Assembly: GCF_050113715.1 (NCBI RefSeq)
Contig: NZ_JBNJQR010000002.1
Coordinates: 496,001 to 560,000, forward strand
Direction of reading: 5' to 3'
From: Brevibacillus_H ginsengisoli
Lineage (GTDB): Bacteria > Bacillota > Bacilli > Brevibacillales > Brevibacillaceae
Length of the DNA: 64,000 nucleotides
Part shown: piece by piece, positions 52,535 through 60,843 of the stretch
How positions within the stretch are numbered: position 1 is the stretch's first letter
Layout: the number at the start of each line of letters is the position of its first letter
The notes under the pieces: generated by a model
The model's input: only the letters and a program-made list of their open reading frames with translations
What the model was told of the DNA's origin: nothing
The model's database searches: none
Made by a program: the position numbers and the translations under genes

Positions 52535-53182
52535 TCACAGCTTTTCTGCCAGAAGAGAGAGTGCATTTACAGTAGAAACCGCGACTGGACTTCCACCTTT
52601 TCGTCCAATATTGGTGATAAACGGAATATCCAGTTTGGCCAGTTCTTCTTTGGATTCAGCGGCCGAGACGAATCCCACGGGAACCCCGATGATGAGTCCT
52701 GGCTTGGCTTCGCCCTCTTTTACCAGACGAATCAGTTCCAACAAAGCTGTCGGAGCGTTCCCTATGGCAAAAATTCCACCCTCGGCTTCCTTGATCGCCT
52801 TGCGCATGGAGACAATCGCACGTGTAATGCCAAGCTGTTTGGCTTCCTTGATCACGTCTTCGTCCGAAATATAGACGCGAACATCTCCTCCGAATTTATC
52901 GATGCGCGGCTTGTTGATGCCTGCCTGCACCATCTGAACGTCCGCGACAATCAGCTTCCCTGCTCGTATCGCTTCAACGCCTGCGCGAATGGCATCTGGG
53001 TGAAACACGAGACTTCTTCCCAGCTCAAAGTCAGCCGAAGTATGAATGGCTCGCAGGACAACGGGGAGCTGTTCATCTGTAAAAGGATGCTCACCTAGCT
53101 CTTCCTTGATCATCTCAAAGCTTTTGGCCTCGATTTCTTGCGGTTGGATGGTTAACGGTTGAAATTCTGTACGAAAATCCAT
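52535..53182 (-). CDS. cbiC: cobalt-precorrin-8X methylmutase
   Basis: A 215-aa isomerase that moves the methyl group from C11 to C12, giving cobyrinic acid. The catalytic His is in RAIHTSADFELGRSLVFHPD near residue 47, followed by IVADVQMVQAGINKPR. The gap to cbiJ is 2 nt. Confidence 0.92.
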   Translation of the reverse strand: MDFRTEFQPLTIQPQEIEAKSFEMIKEELGEHPFTDEQLPVVLRAIHTSADFELGRSLVFHPDAIRAGVEAIRAGKLIVADVQMVQAGINKPRIDKFGGDVRVYISDEDVIKEAKQLGITRAIVSMRKAIKEAEGGIFAIGNAPTALLELIRLVKEGEAKPGLIIGVPVGFVSAAESKEELAKLDIPFITNIGRKGGSPVAVSTVNALSLLAEKL

Positions 53183-53184
53183 GG

Positions 53185-53961
53185 TTAGTTTCCTCCTCTT
53201 AAGAACTTGTTTAATTGTTGGATGACTCCGGTATATTCTGAAAATTGACTGCCATATTCAATCGTTGGTCGGTCAATGACGATTACTTCGATACCCATTT
53301 CCAGAGCGGCTTCCACCTTTTCATCGAACGCTCCCGCTTTGCCCGTTTCCTTGGTTACCATCACGGTTACTTCGTACTGGGCGTACAAAGCTTTATTCAG
53401 TTCCTTGGAAAAGGGGCCTTGAATAGCCACGATCTGTTTTTGCGGTACGCCGAGCTCTTCGCATTTTTGCAAGTTATCCACACGTGGAAGCATGCGGATG
53501 ATCATCGTGGTGTCAGGCTGTCCGAGAAGTCTCTCGGCAAAAATTTTCAATGTTTTGCTGCCTGTCGTAAGCATGATGACGCCCTTTTTCTCGGCCGCAA
53601 GCTCGGCCGCCTCCTTATAGCCTTCCACCACGGTAATGAGATTGTGATCGGGGAATTTAGCGTTCTCCCGTTCATATCGAATGTACGGAATTCCCGTAGC
53701 CTTAGCGGCAGACAACGCATTCTTGTGCGCTTCCTCGGCAAAGGGATGGCTGGCGTCCACTATCGCCTGAAAGCCTTCTTCCTGAATCAGCTCGATCAGG
53801 TCAGCTTCCGTCAAACGACCGATTCGGACAGGGAGACCTGTCTCTTCCATGCTGTTGGCGGCACTCTCGGTAACCACTGTTGTAAGCAACGAGTAGCCTG
53901 CTTTCTTGACTTGAAGTGCCAATTCTCTCGCATCGCTCGTCCCTGCCAAGAAGAGAATCAT
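53185..53961 (-). CDS. cbiJ: cobalt-precorrin-6A reductase
   Basis: A 258-aa NAD(P)H-dependent reductase (CobK equivalent). The start MILFLAGTSDARELALQVKK and AIVDASHPFAEEAHKNA near residue 70 are typical. It reduces cobalt-precorrin-6A. It overlaps cbiX by 4 nt. Confidence 0.9.
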   Translation of the reverse strand: MILFLAGTSDARELALQVKKAGYSLLTTVVTESAANSMEETGLPVRIGRLTEADLIELIQEEGFQAIVDASHPFAEEAHKNALSAAKATGIPYIRYERENAKFPDHNLITVVEGYKEAAELAAEKKGVIMLTTGSKTLKIFAERLLGQPDTTMIIRMLPRVDNLQKCEELGVPQKQIVAIQGPFSKELNKALYAQYEVTVMVTKETGKAGAFDEKVEAALEMGIEVIVIDRPTIEYGSQFSEYTGVIQQLNKFLRGGN

Positions 53962-54995
53962 CGGGTTCCCCCCTGCGGCACCTTCACGTTCGGTTGATGG
54001 GTGTGGTCATGTGCGTGACTGTGACCGTGACGATGATCATGGTCGTGATGATGCGCATGTCCATTTTCTTGGTCATGAAGGTGCCCGTGATCGTGGTGAT
54101 GATCGTGTTCATGTTCGTGAGCATGCCCGTGATGGTGATCGTGGTCGTGGTCGTGATCATGGTGGTGATGATGATGGTGGTGGTGCTCCATTGCCTCGAT
54201 CCGGTAGACGCACAAATCGCAGCTCATTTTGACCTCACCGTCGAACGCTTCCTTCACTCGTTCCAACACAACCTGTTGCAAATAGCGATGAGCACCAAAA
54301 TAATGTCCGAGTACAAAACCAATCTCAGAGTATTGTTGCCCTAAACGTTGGGTGAAGGTCTGCAAGCGTTTCATCAACACACCTGTAAAGAGGAGATAAG
54401 GCAGAATCACCACTTGTTTCGCACCCAATCGGATACAACGGTCAATTCCTTCCTCAACCGTTGGAGAAGTTACTCCCATAAACGCTGTCTCGACGATTGT
54501 GGACTTGTGCTTTTCCCAGAAGAGTCGTGACATTTTGTAAATATCACTGTTAGCATCAATATCACTGCTTCCCCTGCCGACAAGCAGAACGGCCGTTTGT
54601 TGATCAACATGAAGCGCATCATGTTTTCCACTATGTACAGCCTCCTGAAATCTTTCACCCAACAGCTCAACCATATTGGGATGAATACCCACTGGCTTCC
54701 CGTAAGTGAACGTAACGTGAGGGTAAAGCTCCTTCATCTCGTCAATCTCATGCGGGATATGCAGTTTGGCGTGGCCAGCGGCAAAGAGCATTAACGGAAT
54801 GACGACGATGCGAGTAGCCCCTTTTTGAATGCAGGTCTGAAGCCCTTGCGTGACTGTCGGCTGTTCAAACTCCAAGAAACACGTCTCAATAATCGGAACA
54901 TCGATTTGTGGCGCTAACGTATCAATGAACTGAATGACTTCCTGATTGCCCTCTGGGTCTTTACTTCCATGACCGACAAATAGTATCGCTTCCAT
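53958..54995 (-). CDS. cbiX: sirohydrochlorin cobaltochelatase, long form with MXCXXC and His-rich tail
   Basis: A 345-aa chelatase that inserts Co2+ into sirohydrochlorin, the first committed step of the anaerobic route. Two CbiX repeats are visible: residues 1-125 (FVGHGSKDPEGNQEVIQF) and 135-255 (LVGRGSSDIDANSDIYKM). After them come MSCDLC at about residue 257, the MXCXXC motif that in Bacillus megaterium CbiXL holds a 4Fe-4S centre, and then about 65 residues made almost entirely of His, Asp, Glu and Gly. The tail probably stores or buffers cobalt. It lies between cbiJ and cbiH. Confidence 0.92.
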   Translation of the reverse strand: MEAILFVGHGSKDPEGNQEVIQFIDTLAPQIDVPIIETCFLEFEQPTVTQGLQTCIQKGATRIVVIPLMLFAAGHAKLHIPHEIDEMKELYPHVTFTYGKPVGIHPNMVELLGERFQEAVHSGKHDALHVDQQTAVLLVGRGSSDIDANSDIYKMSRLFWEKHKSTIVETAFMGVTSPTVEEGIDRCIRLGAKQVVILPYLLFTGVLMKRLQTFTQRLGQQYSEIGFVLGHYFGAHRYLQQVVLERVKEAFDGEVKMSCDLCVYRIEAMEHHHHHHHHHDHDHDHDHHHGHAHEHEHDHHHDHGHLHDQENGHAHHHDHDHRHGHSHAHDHTHQPNVKVPQGGTR

Positions 54996-55011
54996 CTGTT
55001 CGCCTCCTTAT

Positions 55012-56637
55012 TTAGTCTCCGCAAGCCGCTTCCTCGAGGAGTACTTTTTGCTCTTGATAGACGTAACCTTCTACATTCCCTTTACGTTTGAAATATTTGT
55101 GGAATCGCTCATTCGGGAACGCTTCTTGTTTAAAGCGGGACACGATCCGTTCAACCACTGAGACGATTTGATCTGGATCAATTCCTTCCTCCACCATCGT
55201 GCCAGCGTATGCGTTGCGCCCAACGTTTTTGGCTCCGAGGAAAAGATCAAATTTGCCTCTTCGAAATACAAGCCCAATATCTTCGTTGACCGCGTTATAA
55301 CAAGTCATCCCGCAGCCGTTTATGCCGATTCTTAATTCTTTGGGAACCTCTAGTCCACCGACCACCCTGTGAAGCTCTTCGGCGTAAGGCATTCCTTCTG
55401 TCTTCTCTCCGTTGCAGAAGTCGCAGGCTTTGATTGTCACTACATCACCGATTGGCATCGTGATAAGTCCTGCTTCATTCATTCGAGTGACAATCGCTTG
55501 CGGTTCAGTTGTCGGCACGCGAAGAACGATTGTATGGTGCGGCGTATATTCGATTTCTCCCTTTTCCCCGGCTACATCAGCAATGGCGAGCAGTTGTGCG
55601 GTGGTGAACTTCTTATTCACCACACCCGGACTGATCGCGAACTCAAAAATGGCCTCCATCGGATAAGGGGATTGAAAACGGTTTGTTGAAGCTGATTTGG
55701 CGCCCACTTGTGTCGTCGGCGAAACCATCTGCAAGGCTTGCACGGCCCAATCGTAAGGAGACAGTGTGTTGCGTTCTTCCCCTTCACTTTCATCCAATGC
55801 ACCTTCAGTCGCCGCCAAGGACCAAGGCTCATTTTCCTTTCGCAAGCGCTGGTGAAGAAGCAACGGTTGCTCGTCAGCGGATAATGTGTACTTTCGTTTG
55901 TAGCCACGAGGGGTAATCATTTTCCCGTCATAGACAAAGGTGGAAGTGTTGCCCACGATGACGGTTGAGAGCATTCCGATCTCGCAATCCAGCATGTGTT
56001 CCAATGTAGTCAACTCCACCTTTTGTCTGTCGCGATAGGCGCTTTTGACAATACCGACAGGCGTATCGGGTGAGCGGTACTTGCTGATTAGTTTCTGAGC
56101 TTCTTCGATTTGTCTGGTTCGACGTCCACTTTTGGGATTGTAAAGGGCTATGACGAAATCGGATTGGGCCGCTGCATCAATCCGATTGGCAATCAGCTCC
56201 CAAGGGGTCAAATGGTCGCTTAAACTGATCGTGCAGGCGTCATGCATCGTAGGCGCGCCGAGTAAAGCGGCGCAAGAATTAATCGCCGAGATTCCTGGAA
56301 CGACTTCAACCTCGACGCCATCCTCTGATCTCCAGCCCTTTTCCACGAGAACCTCATAAATTAATCCCGCCATGCCGTAGACACCTGCGTCACCACTAGA
56401 GATGACAGCTACCTTATGACCTAATTCCGCTTGTTTCACGGCTTCTCTCGCGCGCGTCACTTCCTCTGTCATGCCCGTACTGACGATTTGCTGATGGGTT
56501 ACCAGCTCCTGAATCAATTCCACATAGGTTGTGTATCCAATAATCATGTCGCTTTCTTGGATCGCTTCACGAGCGCGTTTGGTGATATGTTCATCACTGC
56601 CTGGACCAAACCCGATAACCAACAATTTTCCTCTCAT
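55012..56637 (-). CDS. cbiH: cobalt-precorrin-3B C(17)-methyltransferase, long CbiH60-type with ferredoxin-like domain
   Basis: A 541-aa fusion. Residues 1-245 are the CbiH/CobJ SAM-methylase (GFGPGSDEHITKRA, then VISSGDAGVYGMAGL near residue 82), which methylates C17 and contracts the ring. Residues about 325-540 are a nitrite/sulfite-reductase-type ferredoxin-like domain, with Cys clusters in IKACDFCNGEK and GINGCGMTCYNAV that can hold a 4Fe-4S centre. This architecture is that of Bacillus megaterium CbiH60. Short CbiH proteins are about 240 aa, so this is the extended form. The gap to cbiX is 16 nt. Confidence 0.92.
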   Translation of the reverse strand: MRGKLLVIGFGPGSDEHITKRAREAIQESDMIIGYTTYVELIQELVTHQQIVSTGMTEEVTRAREAVKQAELGHKVAVISSGDAGVYGMAGLIYEVLVEKGWRSEDGVEVEVVPGISAINSCAALLGAPTMHDACTISLSDHLTPWELIANRIDAAAQSDFVIALYNPKSGRRTRQIEEAQKLISKYRSPDTPVGIVKSAYRDRQKVELTTLEHMLDCEIGMLSTVIVGNTSTFVYDGKMITPRGYKRKYTLSADEQPLLLHQRLRKENEPWSLAATEGALDESEGEERNTLSPYDWAVQALQMVSPTTQVGAKSASTNRFQSPYPMEAIFEFAISPGVVNKKFTTAQLLAIADVAGEKGEIEYTPHHTIVLRVPTTEPQAIVTRMNEAGLITMPIGDVVTIKACDFCNGEKTEGMPYAEELHRVVGGLEVPKELRIGINGCGMTCYNAVNEDIGLVFRRGKFDLFLGAKNVGRNAYAGTMVEEGIDPDQIVSVVERIVSRFKQEAFPNERFHKYFKRKGNVEGYVYQEQKVLLEEAACGD

Positions 56638-56655
56638 ATGTCTCCACCTTTCTGA

Positions 56656-57345
56656 TTAAACCCCTTGGATAATCGTAATTCCTAAAACCACACTGTACGC
56701 TCCCGTGATACAGCCAAGGAGCAAATAAGCCCATTGTCGAGCTTTCAGGTTAATAAAGCCCCATGATGCCACATAGGTCACCATGAAGGTTGCGACCAAC
56801 AAACCAACGGTAAAGAACATCAACTGCATACAAGCCGTCCCAAAATTGTTCAGTCCGACGCTAGAGGAAATCAACATGACCTGCGTTGGTGTTTCTGCCC
56901 CGATTCCGTGAAGAATTCCGATACAGAAAGCACCGATGACTCCCCATTTCTGGAGGTTGGGCTTCATTTCAGATTTAGTAAACATGCGGCTGATTAATCG
57001 ATATCCCATCTCGAAACGACTTTGATGCTGGTAGTCTTTGCGTTGGCGAATCAAGGTGAACAGCATGAATCCACCGAGAACCACCAAACTAATTCCAACT
57101 AACCGCTCCAAGACTACCAGCACCGATTCTGGAAGATGTGAACCGAAGAAAATAGCCAGCAACCCGATCACCATCACGATGGAACCATGTCCAAGCGCGT
57201 ACGTGATTCCCATGCGCAGTTGTTTCTTGCGCTGCTGTTCTGCTCCCACCATGTCAACAATTGCGGCAATATGATCGGAATCCATCCCATGACGAAATCC
57301 CATTAACACGGCATAAATCGTTACTGAAAGTACATCAATAAACAT
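56656..57345 (-). CDS. cobalt/nickel transporter of the NiCoT/UreH-like group
   Basis: A 229-aa membrane protein with about six helices. It has the HX4DH metal-binding motif (FRHGMDSDHIAAI, near residue 18), then the second motif ALGHGSIVMVIGLL near residue 50 and LHGIGAETPTQVM near residue 135. It should import Co2+ (or Ni2+). The position as first gene behind a cobalamin riboswitch, before cbiH and cbiX, argues for cobalt. CGAGGAGG precedes the ATG. Confidence 0.88.
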   Translation of the reverse strand: MFIDVLSVTIYAVLMGFRHGMDSDHIAAIVDMVGAEQQRKKQLRMGITYALGHGSIVMVIGLLAIFFGSHLPESVLVVLERLVGISLVVLGGFMLFTLIRQRKDYQHQSRFEMGYRLISRMFTKSEMKPNLQKWGVIGAFCIGILHGIGAETPTQVMLISSSVGLNNFGTACMQLMFFTVGLLVATFMVTYVASWGFINLKARQWAYLLLGCITGAYSVVLGITIIQGV

Positions 57346-57365
57346 GAGAGTCCTCCTCGAAAGAA

Positions 57366-57413
57366 ATAAAAAAAGGGCAATTCCAACCGATTCAGTGTGG
57401 TTAGAATTGCCCC
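57366..57413 (-). terminator. expression-platform terminator of cobalamin riboswitch 1
   Basis: GGGGCAATTC-AACC pairs with GGTT-GAATTGCCC and a TTTTTTT tail follows on the minus strand, 20 nt before the transporter gene. Confidence 0.85.
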
Positions 57414-57499
57414 AAACTTCCCGTCTAAGCGTATGGAAGAATTGCGCAAACGTTCTAACACCCCCCTATATCCTCGTAGGTTGTCATGTGTTATGGACG

Positions 57500-57682
57500 T
57501 AGGCAGGTCTCCTGGCTTATGGGATCCATCAGAACACCTTCCCAGGGATTTACCCCAGTGGCTCTATCGTTCCAATATTGCTTGCGTCATCAGCAAGCTC
57601 CCATCACAGTGGCGGGACCGCGCCGGATTTGCACCGGACTTCCCTTTTAAGCTGTGGAATCATTCGATTCTTTCAGCACCTA
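57500..57682 (-). promoter_or_regulatory. cobalamin riboswitch 1 (large biosynthetic operon)
   Basis: On the minus strand: AAAAGGGAAGTCCGGTGCAA, then ATCCGGCGCGGTCCCGCCAC (B12 box core), TGTGATGGGAG, and at the 3' end AGCCAGGAGACCTGCC. All conserved blocks appear in order. Bound adenosylcobalamin should switch off the cobalt transporter and all cbi genes downstream. Confidence 0.95.
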
Positions 57683-57692
57683 ATTCCGTGTT

Positions 57693-58343
57693 TTATGAAG
57701 TTGTCAAAAGTTGAATCTCTCGTTTATTTATCCATAACTCGACGAATCCGGCATTATGTAGAATTCCTGCATCCTGGCCGAACATTCTCGACAGACGCTT
57801 GATGATGCTGCCATGGGTTACGATCAGAATGTGTCCATCCAGATTCGTTTGATTGGATGTCTCTAGAATCCGTTGCAGTCCTCTGGTAATGCGAAGACTG
57901 ATTTCATCGATGGATTCGAATGGAGGGCGGCTAAGCTCGCTCCTTTGTTGGATGTTCGTTTGTTGACGCTCAATCTGAAAGCTATGAAGGATTTCTTCGA
58001 AGTCGTCGATCTGGTACAGCTGTTGAATCTCGTGGACTGTCATTCCTTCCAAGCTCCCAAATGACCGCTCTCGCCAATCAGCACCCTCGATCAACGGGAC
58101 GTGCAAAAGCTCCTGGCAAATCAAGGCTGATTCCTTTGCCCTCCTCAGCGGACTCGTAATAATTTGCGAGATGGAATAGGGAGCTGCATCAATGAATTTT
58201 TGTGCCGTTTCCCTTACCTGGACTCTTCCCAGATCATTCAGAGGGATATCCTGCGTTCCTTGTACTCGCTTCTCTTTGTTCCAATCGGTCTCTCCGTGCC
58301 TCATGAGGATTACGCGAATCATCTGGTCATCTCGTCTGTTCAC
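57693..58343 (-). CDS. cobC: alpha-ribazole phosphatase (histidine phosphatase family)
   Basis: A 216-aa phosphoglycerate-mutase-fold enzyme. The RHGE motif is in ILMRHGETDWNKEKRVQG near residue 11 and the second His in VTHGSIIKRL near residue 178. In this operon it most likely removes phosphate from alpha-ribazole 5'-phosphate or adenosylcobalamin 5'-phosphate. The start is GTG with AAGGA upstream, and GTGA overlaps the cbiZ stop codon; an alternative ATG is at 58322. Confidence 0.85.
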   Translation of the reverse strand: MNRRDDQMIRVILMRHGETDWNKEKRVQGTQDIPLNDLGRVQVRETAQKFIDAAPYSISQIITSPLRRAKESALICQELLHVPLIEGADWRERSFGSLEGMTVHEIQQLYQIDDFEEILHSFQIERQQTNIQQRSELSRPPFESIDEISLRITRGLQRILETSNQTNLDGHILIVTHGSIIKRLSRMFGQDAGILHNAGFVELWINKREIQLLTTS

Positions 58344-59077
58344 CAGCCATCCATCCTTTGTTCATACATTCCCTCATTTTGAGTTGATACGGCTTCATAA
58401 ACGGATTGATAAACGAGCCGACCAATCGCATTGCCTAGTGTTGTCGCGGTTCCCGCAAAAGCGTGCTGCCCTGAATAGAGTTCACTTTGACTAGCCGCCA
58501 AGACGATCGCATCACTGGTTGTCCCTGTAGCAATCCCTCCATAGCGGTCCGCAATCTGCAACTCTTGTAAAGCCGCGCATTTGGCTTCCGTTGCCGTCAT
58601 CAATCCATTCAGCATGGCGGAGGGTGTCAAGTTCCCGTCAATCATCACAAAAATATTAATCGTTCCCATCTGATAAGCCGGAAATGTTGGTCTCATTTGA
58701 CCTGCGCGAGCACTGTTCCCTGTTCCCGCTGTCGCACAAGTCAAGATGCGAAACTGATCCCCTATTTCAGCAAAAAATGCTGCATGTGTCAGCTTCGCCG
58801 CAGTTAACAAGCCAACCGAGCTCTCCACTGGATAGCCCCACTTGATGATTTGGCGGCTCATCATTTCTTCAGGAGCTTCACAGTGATAATCCAGTGGAAC
58901 ACTGCCATTGATGAAGTGGGTAGCGTACTCTGTTCCTCCACGCCAGAGAGCGCTGCTTACCGTGAGAAGCGGCTGTTTACTGTAAAGCAACAGATGATCG
59001 CCCTTGTAACTGCAAACAAGCTCTGGCCAAATCTCTTGCTGAAAGGATGTTTGTAAGTCTCGAAAAGGCTGCGTCAT
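58340..59077 (-). CDS. cbiZ: adenosylcobinamide amidohydrolase
   Basis: A 245-aa CbiZ-family enzyme that cleaves the aminopropanol arm from adenosylcobinamide, so salvaged corrinoids can be re-routed to cobyric acid and rebuilt. Typical stretches are SSALWRGGTEYATHFIN near residue 41, LTCATAGTGNSARAG near residue 110 and GGIATGTTSDAIVLA near residue 180. It lies between cobO and cobC. Confidence 0.9.
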   Translation of the reverse strand: MTQPFRDLQTSFQQEIWPELVCSYKGDHLLLYSKQPLLTVSSALWRGGTEYATHFINGSVPLDYHCEAPEEMMSRQIIKWGYPVESSVGLLTAAKLTHAAFFAEIGDQFRILTCATAGTGNSARAGQMRPTFPAYQMGTINIFVMIDGNLTPSAMLNGLMTATEAKCAALQELQIADRYGGIATGTTSDAIVLAASQSELYSGQHAFAGTATTLGNAIGRLVYQSVYEAVSTQNEGMYEQRMDGW

Positions 59078-59118
59078 GCTTCACATCCCCCTTCCTGCCT
59101 AAAAGCACGCTGGGCTCA

Positions 59119-59661
59119 TCAGAATTCAATCCCCCGAACGGCAGGAATGCCTTCATCGTAATAATGCTTAATTGGTTTCATCTCCGTTACCAGATCCGCT
59201 AACTCAATCACTGCTGGATGTGCGCTGCGACCTGTTATCACCAGATGCAGATTTTTGGGGCGTGTGCGAATCATCTCCACCACATCGTCAAGCGGAAGCA
59301 CGTCACTTATCGGAAATCGTTCAATAGCCAGCGCGTTATTCAACTCGTCCAGAATGATCACGTCGTATTCACCGCTGGACACCTTTTCACGCGTAAGCTT
59401 CCACGCTTGTTGGAGCGCATCCCGATGCTCCTGCGGTGTTTTTGTCCAGGTAAACCCTACGCCAGTCTGGATCATTTCAACACCGAGTCGTTCCAGAGTG
59501 TTTTTCTCACCATAGGATCGTTCCGGCGATTTAATGAACTGGATCATTAACACCCGCAGCCCTTGCCCAACCGCCCGCAAGACCAATCCCAAGGAAGCTG
59601 TGGTTTTTCCTTTTCCATCACCCGTATACACAAGGCACAAGCCCGGTTGGTTGCGTACCAT
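59119..59661 (-). CDS. cobO: cob(I)yrinic acid a,c-diamide adenosyltransferase
   Basis: A 180-aa enzyme of the CobA/CobO/BtuR family that transfers the adenosyl group of ATP to the corrin cobalt. The P-loop YTGDGKGKTTASLGLVLRA near residue 12 is complete, and YDVIILDELNNAL and TGRSAHPAVIELADLVTEM follow. It is first in the second cobalamin operon, behind its own riboswitch. AGGAG precedes the ATG. It is also called cobA or btuR. Confidence 0.93.
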   Translation of the reverse strand: MVRNQPGLCLVYTGDGKGKTTASLGLVLRAVGQGLRVLMIQFIKSPERSYGEKNTLERLGVEMIQTGVGFTWTKTPQEHRDALQQAWKLTREKVSSGEYDVIILDELNNALAIERFPISDVLPLDDVVEMIRTRPKNLHLVITGRSAHPAVIELADLVTEMKPIKHYYDEGIPAVRGIEF

Positions 59662-59705
59662 CGTCTCACTCCTTTTCTTAAACGAGTCCTCTTGAAAATT
59701 TCATC

Positions 59706-59749
59706 GAATAAAAAAACGCTTTGTCCCCCAGTCGGAAACAAAGCGTTAG
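59706..59749 (-). terminator. expression-platform terminator of cobalamin riboswitch 2
   Basis: AACGCTTTGT pairs with ACAAAGCGTT and TTTTTTTATTC follows on the minus strand, between the aptamer and cobO. Confidence 0.88.
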
Positions 59750-59816
59750 CAGTACAATTGTTCGGTTACCGCTGACCCTTTCCTTTGACCCGAAGGAAAT
59801 CTAGTCGTTAACAAAC

Positions 59817-59990
59817 AGGCAGGTCTCCTGGCTCAAGGATCTTTGTTTGACTTCTCCTTCCCGTCAAGAACTGACAGTGGATGGCAGAATGCAGTGAAGA
59901 CAAACTCCCCTTATACAGTGGCGGGACCGCGTTGGTTTTGCACCAATCTTCCCTTTTAACCTCACCCTTTAGAAGTGAGGACCCGATTGC
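59817..59990 (-). promoter_or_regulatory. cobalamin riboswitch 2 (cobO-cbiZ-cobC operon)
   Basis: On the minus strand: AAAAGGGAAGATTGGTGCAA, then CCAACGCGGTCCCGCCACTG and a 3' block AGCCAGGAGACCTGCCTG. The blocks match riboswitch 1, while the peripheral stems differ. It controls the adenosylation and salvage genes. Confidence 0.95.
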
Positions 59991-60108
59991 GTTGGATATA
60001 GAGTTGTGGTGTAATAAACCTTGTCTTAATAATAACAGAGAATGGTAAGGATTCAAGCAGAATTGATCATTTAGTCATTTTGGACCAGATTTATCTTTTC
60101 ACACGTTG

Positions 60109-60693
60109 CTATTGTTCCTTAAGCATCCTCGTTACGTCTTCGATCCACTTCCCCGCCTCATCAGCCATCAGAGTTTTCCACCCGAGCTGAGCGGCTTGCC
60201 GCAAATTCATCTTCTGATCATCAACGAATAAGACGAAATGACGACCATTTAGTCGTTTTTGTGCTTGCGCATAGATAGCAGAATGCGGCTTGAAGTATCC
60301 AACCTCACTGGATACCGTGAAACTTTTCACATACTTTGCTATTGGCTTTAATGCTGGAGTAATCCATTCGATCCGGTGGTTGCTTAGAATGTGAATGTCT
60401 GATCGTTCACTCCAGTCTGGCAGACGTTCCATGGCTGGTAAAGGTTTCAGCTGTTTGTGCAATAAAGAGCGCGCGTGTTCACGATCAATGGAAGGAAAAT
60501 GGCGGCAAAGCCAAATCCAGAATTCCTTTTCCGTGACGCTGCCCGACCATAATGCCTTACTCATCTCTTGCTTGTATCTTGATCGTAGTTGCTCATATGG
60601 AACATTGGCATGTATCGCAAGCTCCTCCCAGAATGGAGAAAGATTGGTAAGCAGTACCCCGCCAACATCGAGGATTAATTGTGGTCGATCCAT
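60109..60693 (-). CDS. HAD-family hydrolase
   Basis: A 194-aa phosphatase-like protein of the HAD-IA/YihX type. Motif I reads LILDVGGVLLTNLSP (D-x-G-G-V, so the second Asp is replaced, as in many YihX relatives); motif II is IHILSNHR and motif III/IV is HFVLFVDDQKMNLRQA near residue 155. The substrate is unknown. The start MDRPQLILDVG at 60693 has GAGGAGGAG 8 nt upstream; the frame to 60723 is not favoured. Confidence 0.8.
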   Translation of the reverse strand: MDRPQLILDVGGVLLTNLSPFWEELAIHANVPYEQLRSRYKQEMSKALWSGSVTEKEFWIWLCRHFPSIDREHARSLLHKQLKPLPAMERLPDWSERSDIHILSNHRIEWITPALKPIAKYVKSFTVSSEVGYFKPHSAIYAQAQKRLNGRHFVLFVDDQKMNLRQAAQLGWKTLMADEAGKWIEDVTRMLKEQ

Positions 60694-60796
60694 CGATTCG
60701 TCTCCTCCTCTATGTGAATCCACTTCTTATACTTATCGCTGCTTCAACTCGATTACCCTATCATACTACCACACTTCTTGACCTTGGCGTCCAAAC

Positions 60797-60832
60797 CAAA
60801 AACGAGTGATCGTCTGACCGATCACTCGTCTG
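60797..60832 (-). terminator. terminator of the NlpC/P60 gene
   Basis: A perfect 11-bp stem (ACGAGTGATCG / CGATCACTCGT) encloses a 6-nt loop and is followed on the minus strand by TTTTTGG. Confidence 0.85.
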
Positions 60833-60843
60833 TAGCTCATTCT

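Noticed and set aside
53958..54240. CRISPR-like short repeats in the CAT/GAC tract
   Set aside because: The repeats are codon-level His/Asp runs within cbiX, without spacers or a leader.
54011..54344. Plus-strand frames opposite the His-rich tail of CbiX
   Set aside because: They are mirrors of CAT/GAC repeats and encode only repetitive Asp/Arg/His or Val/Met strings.
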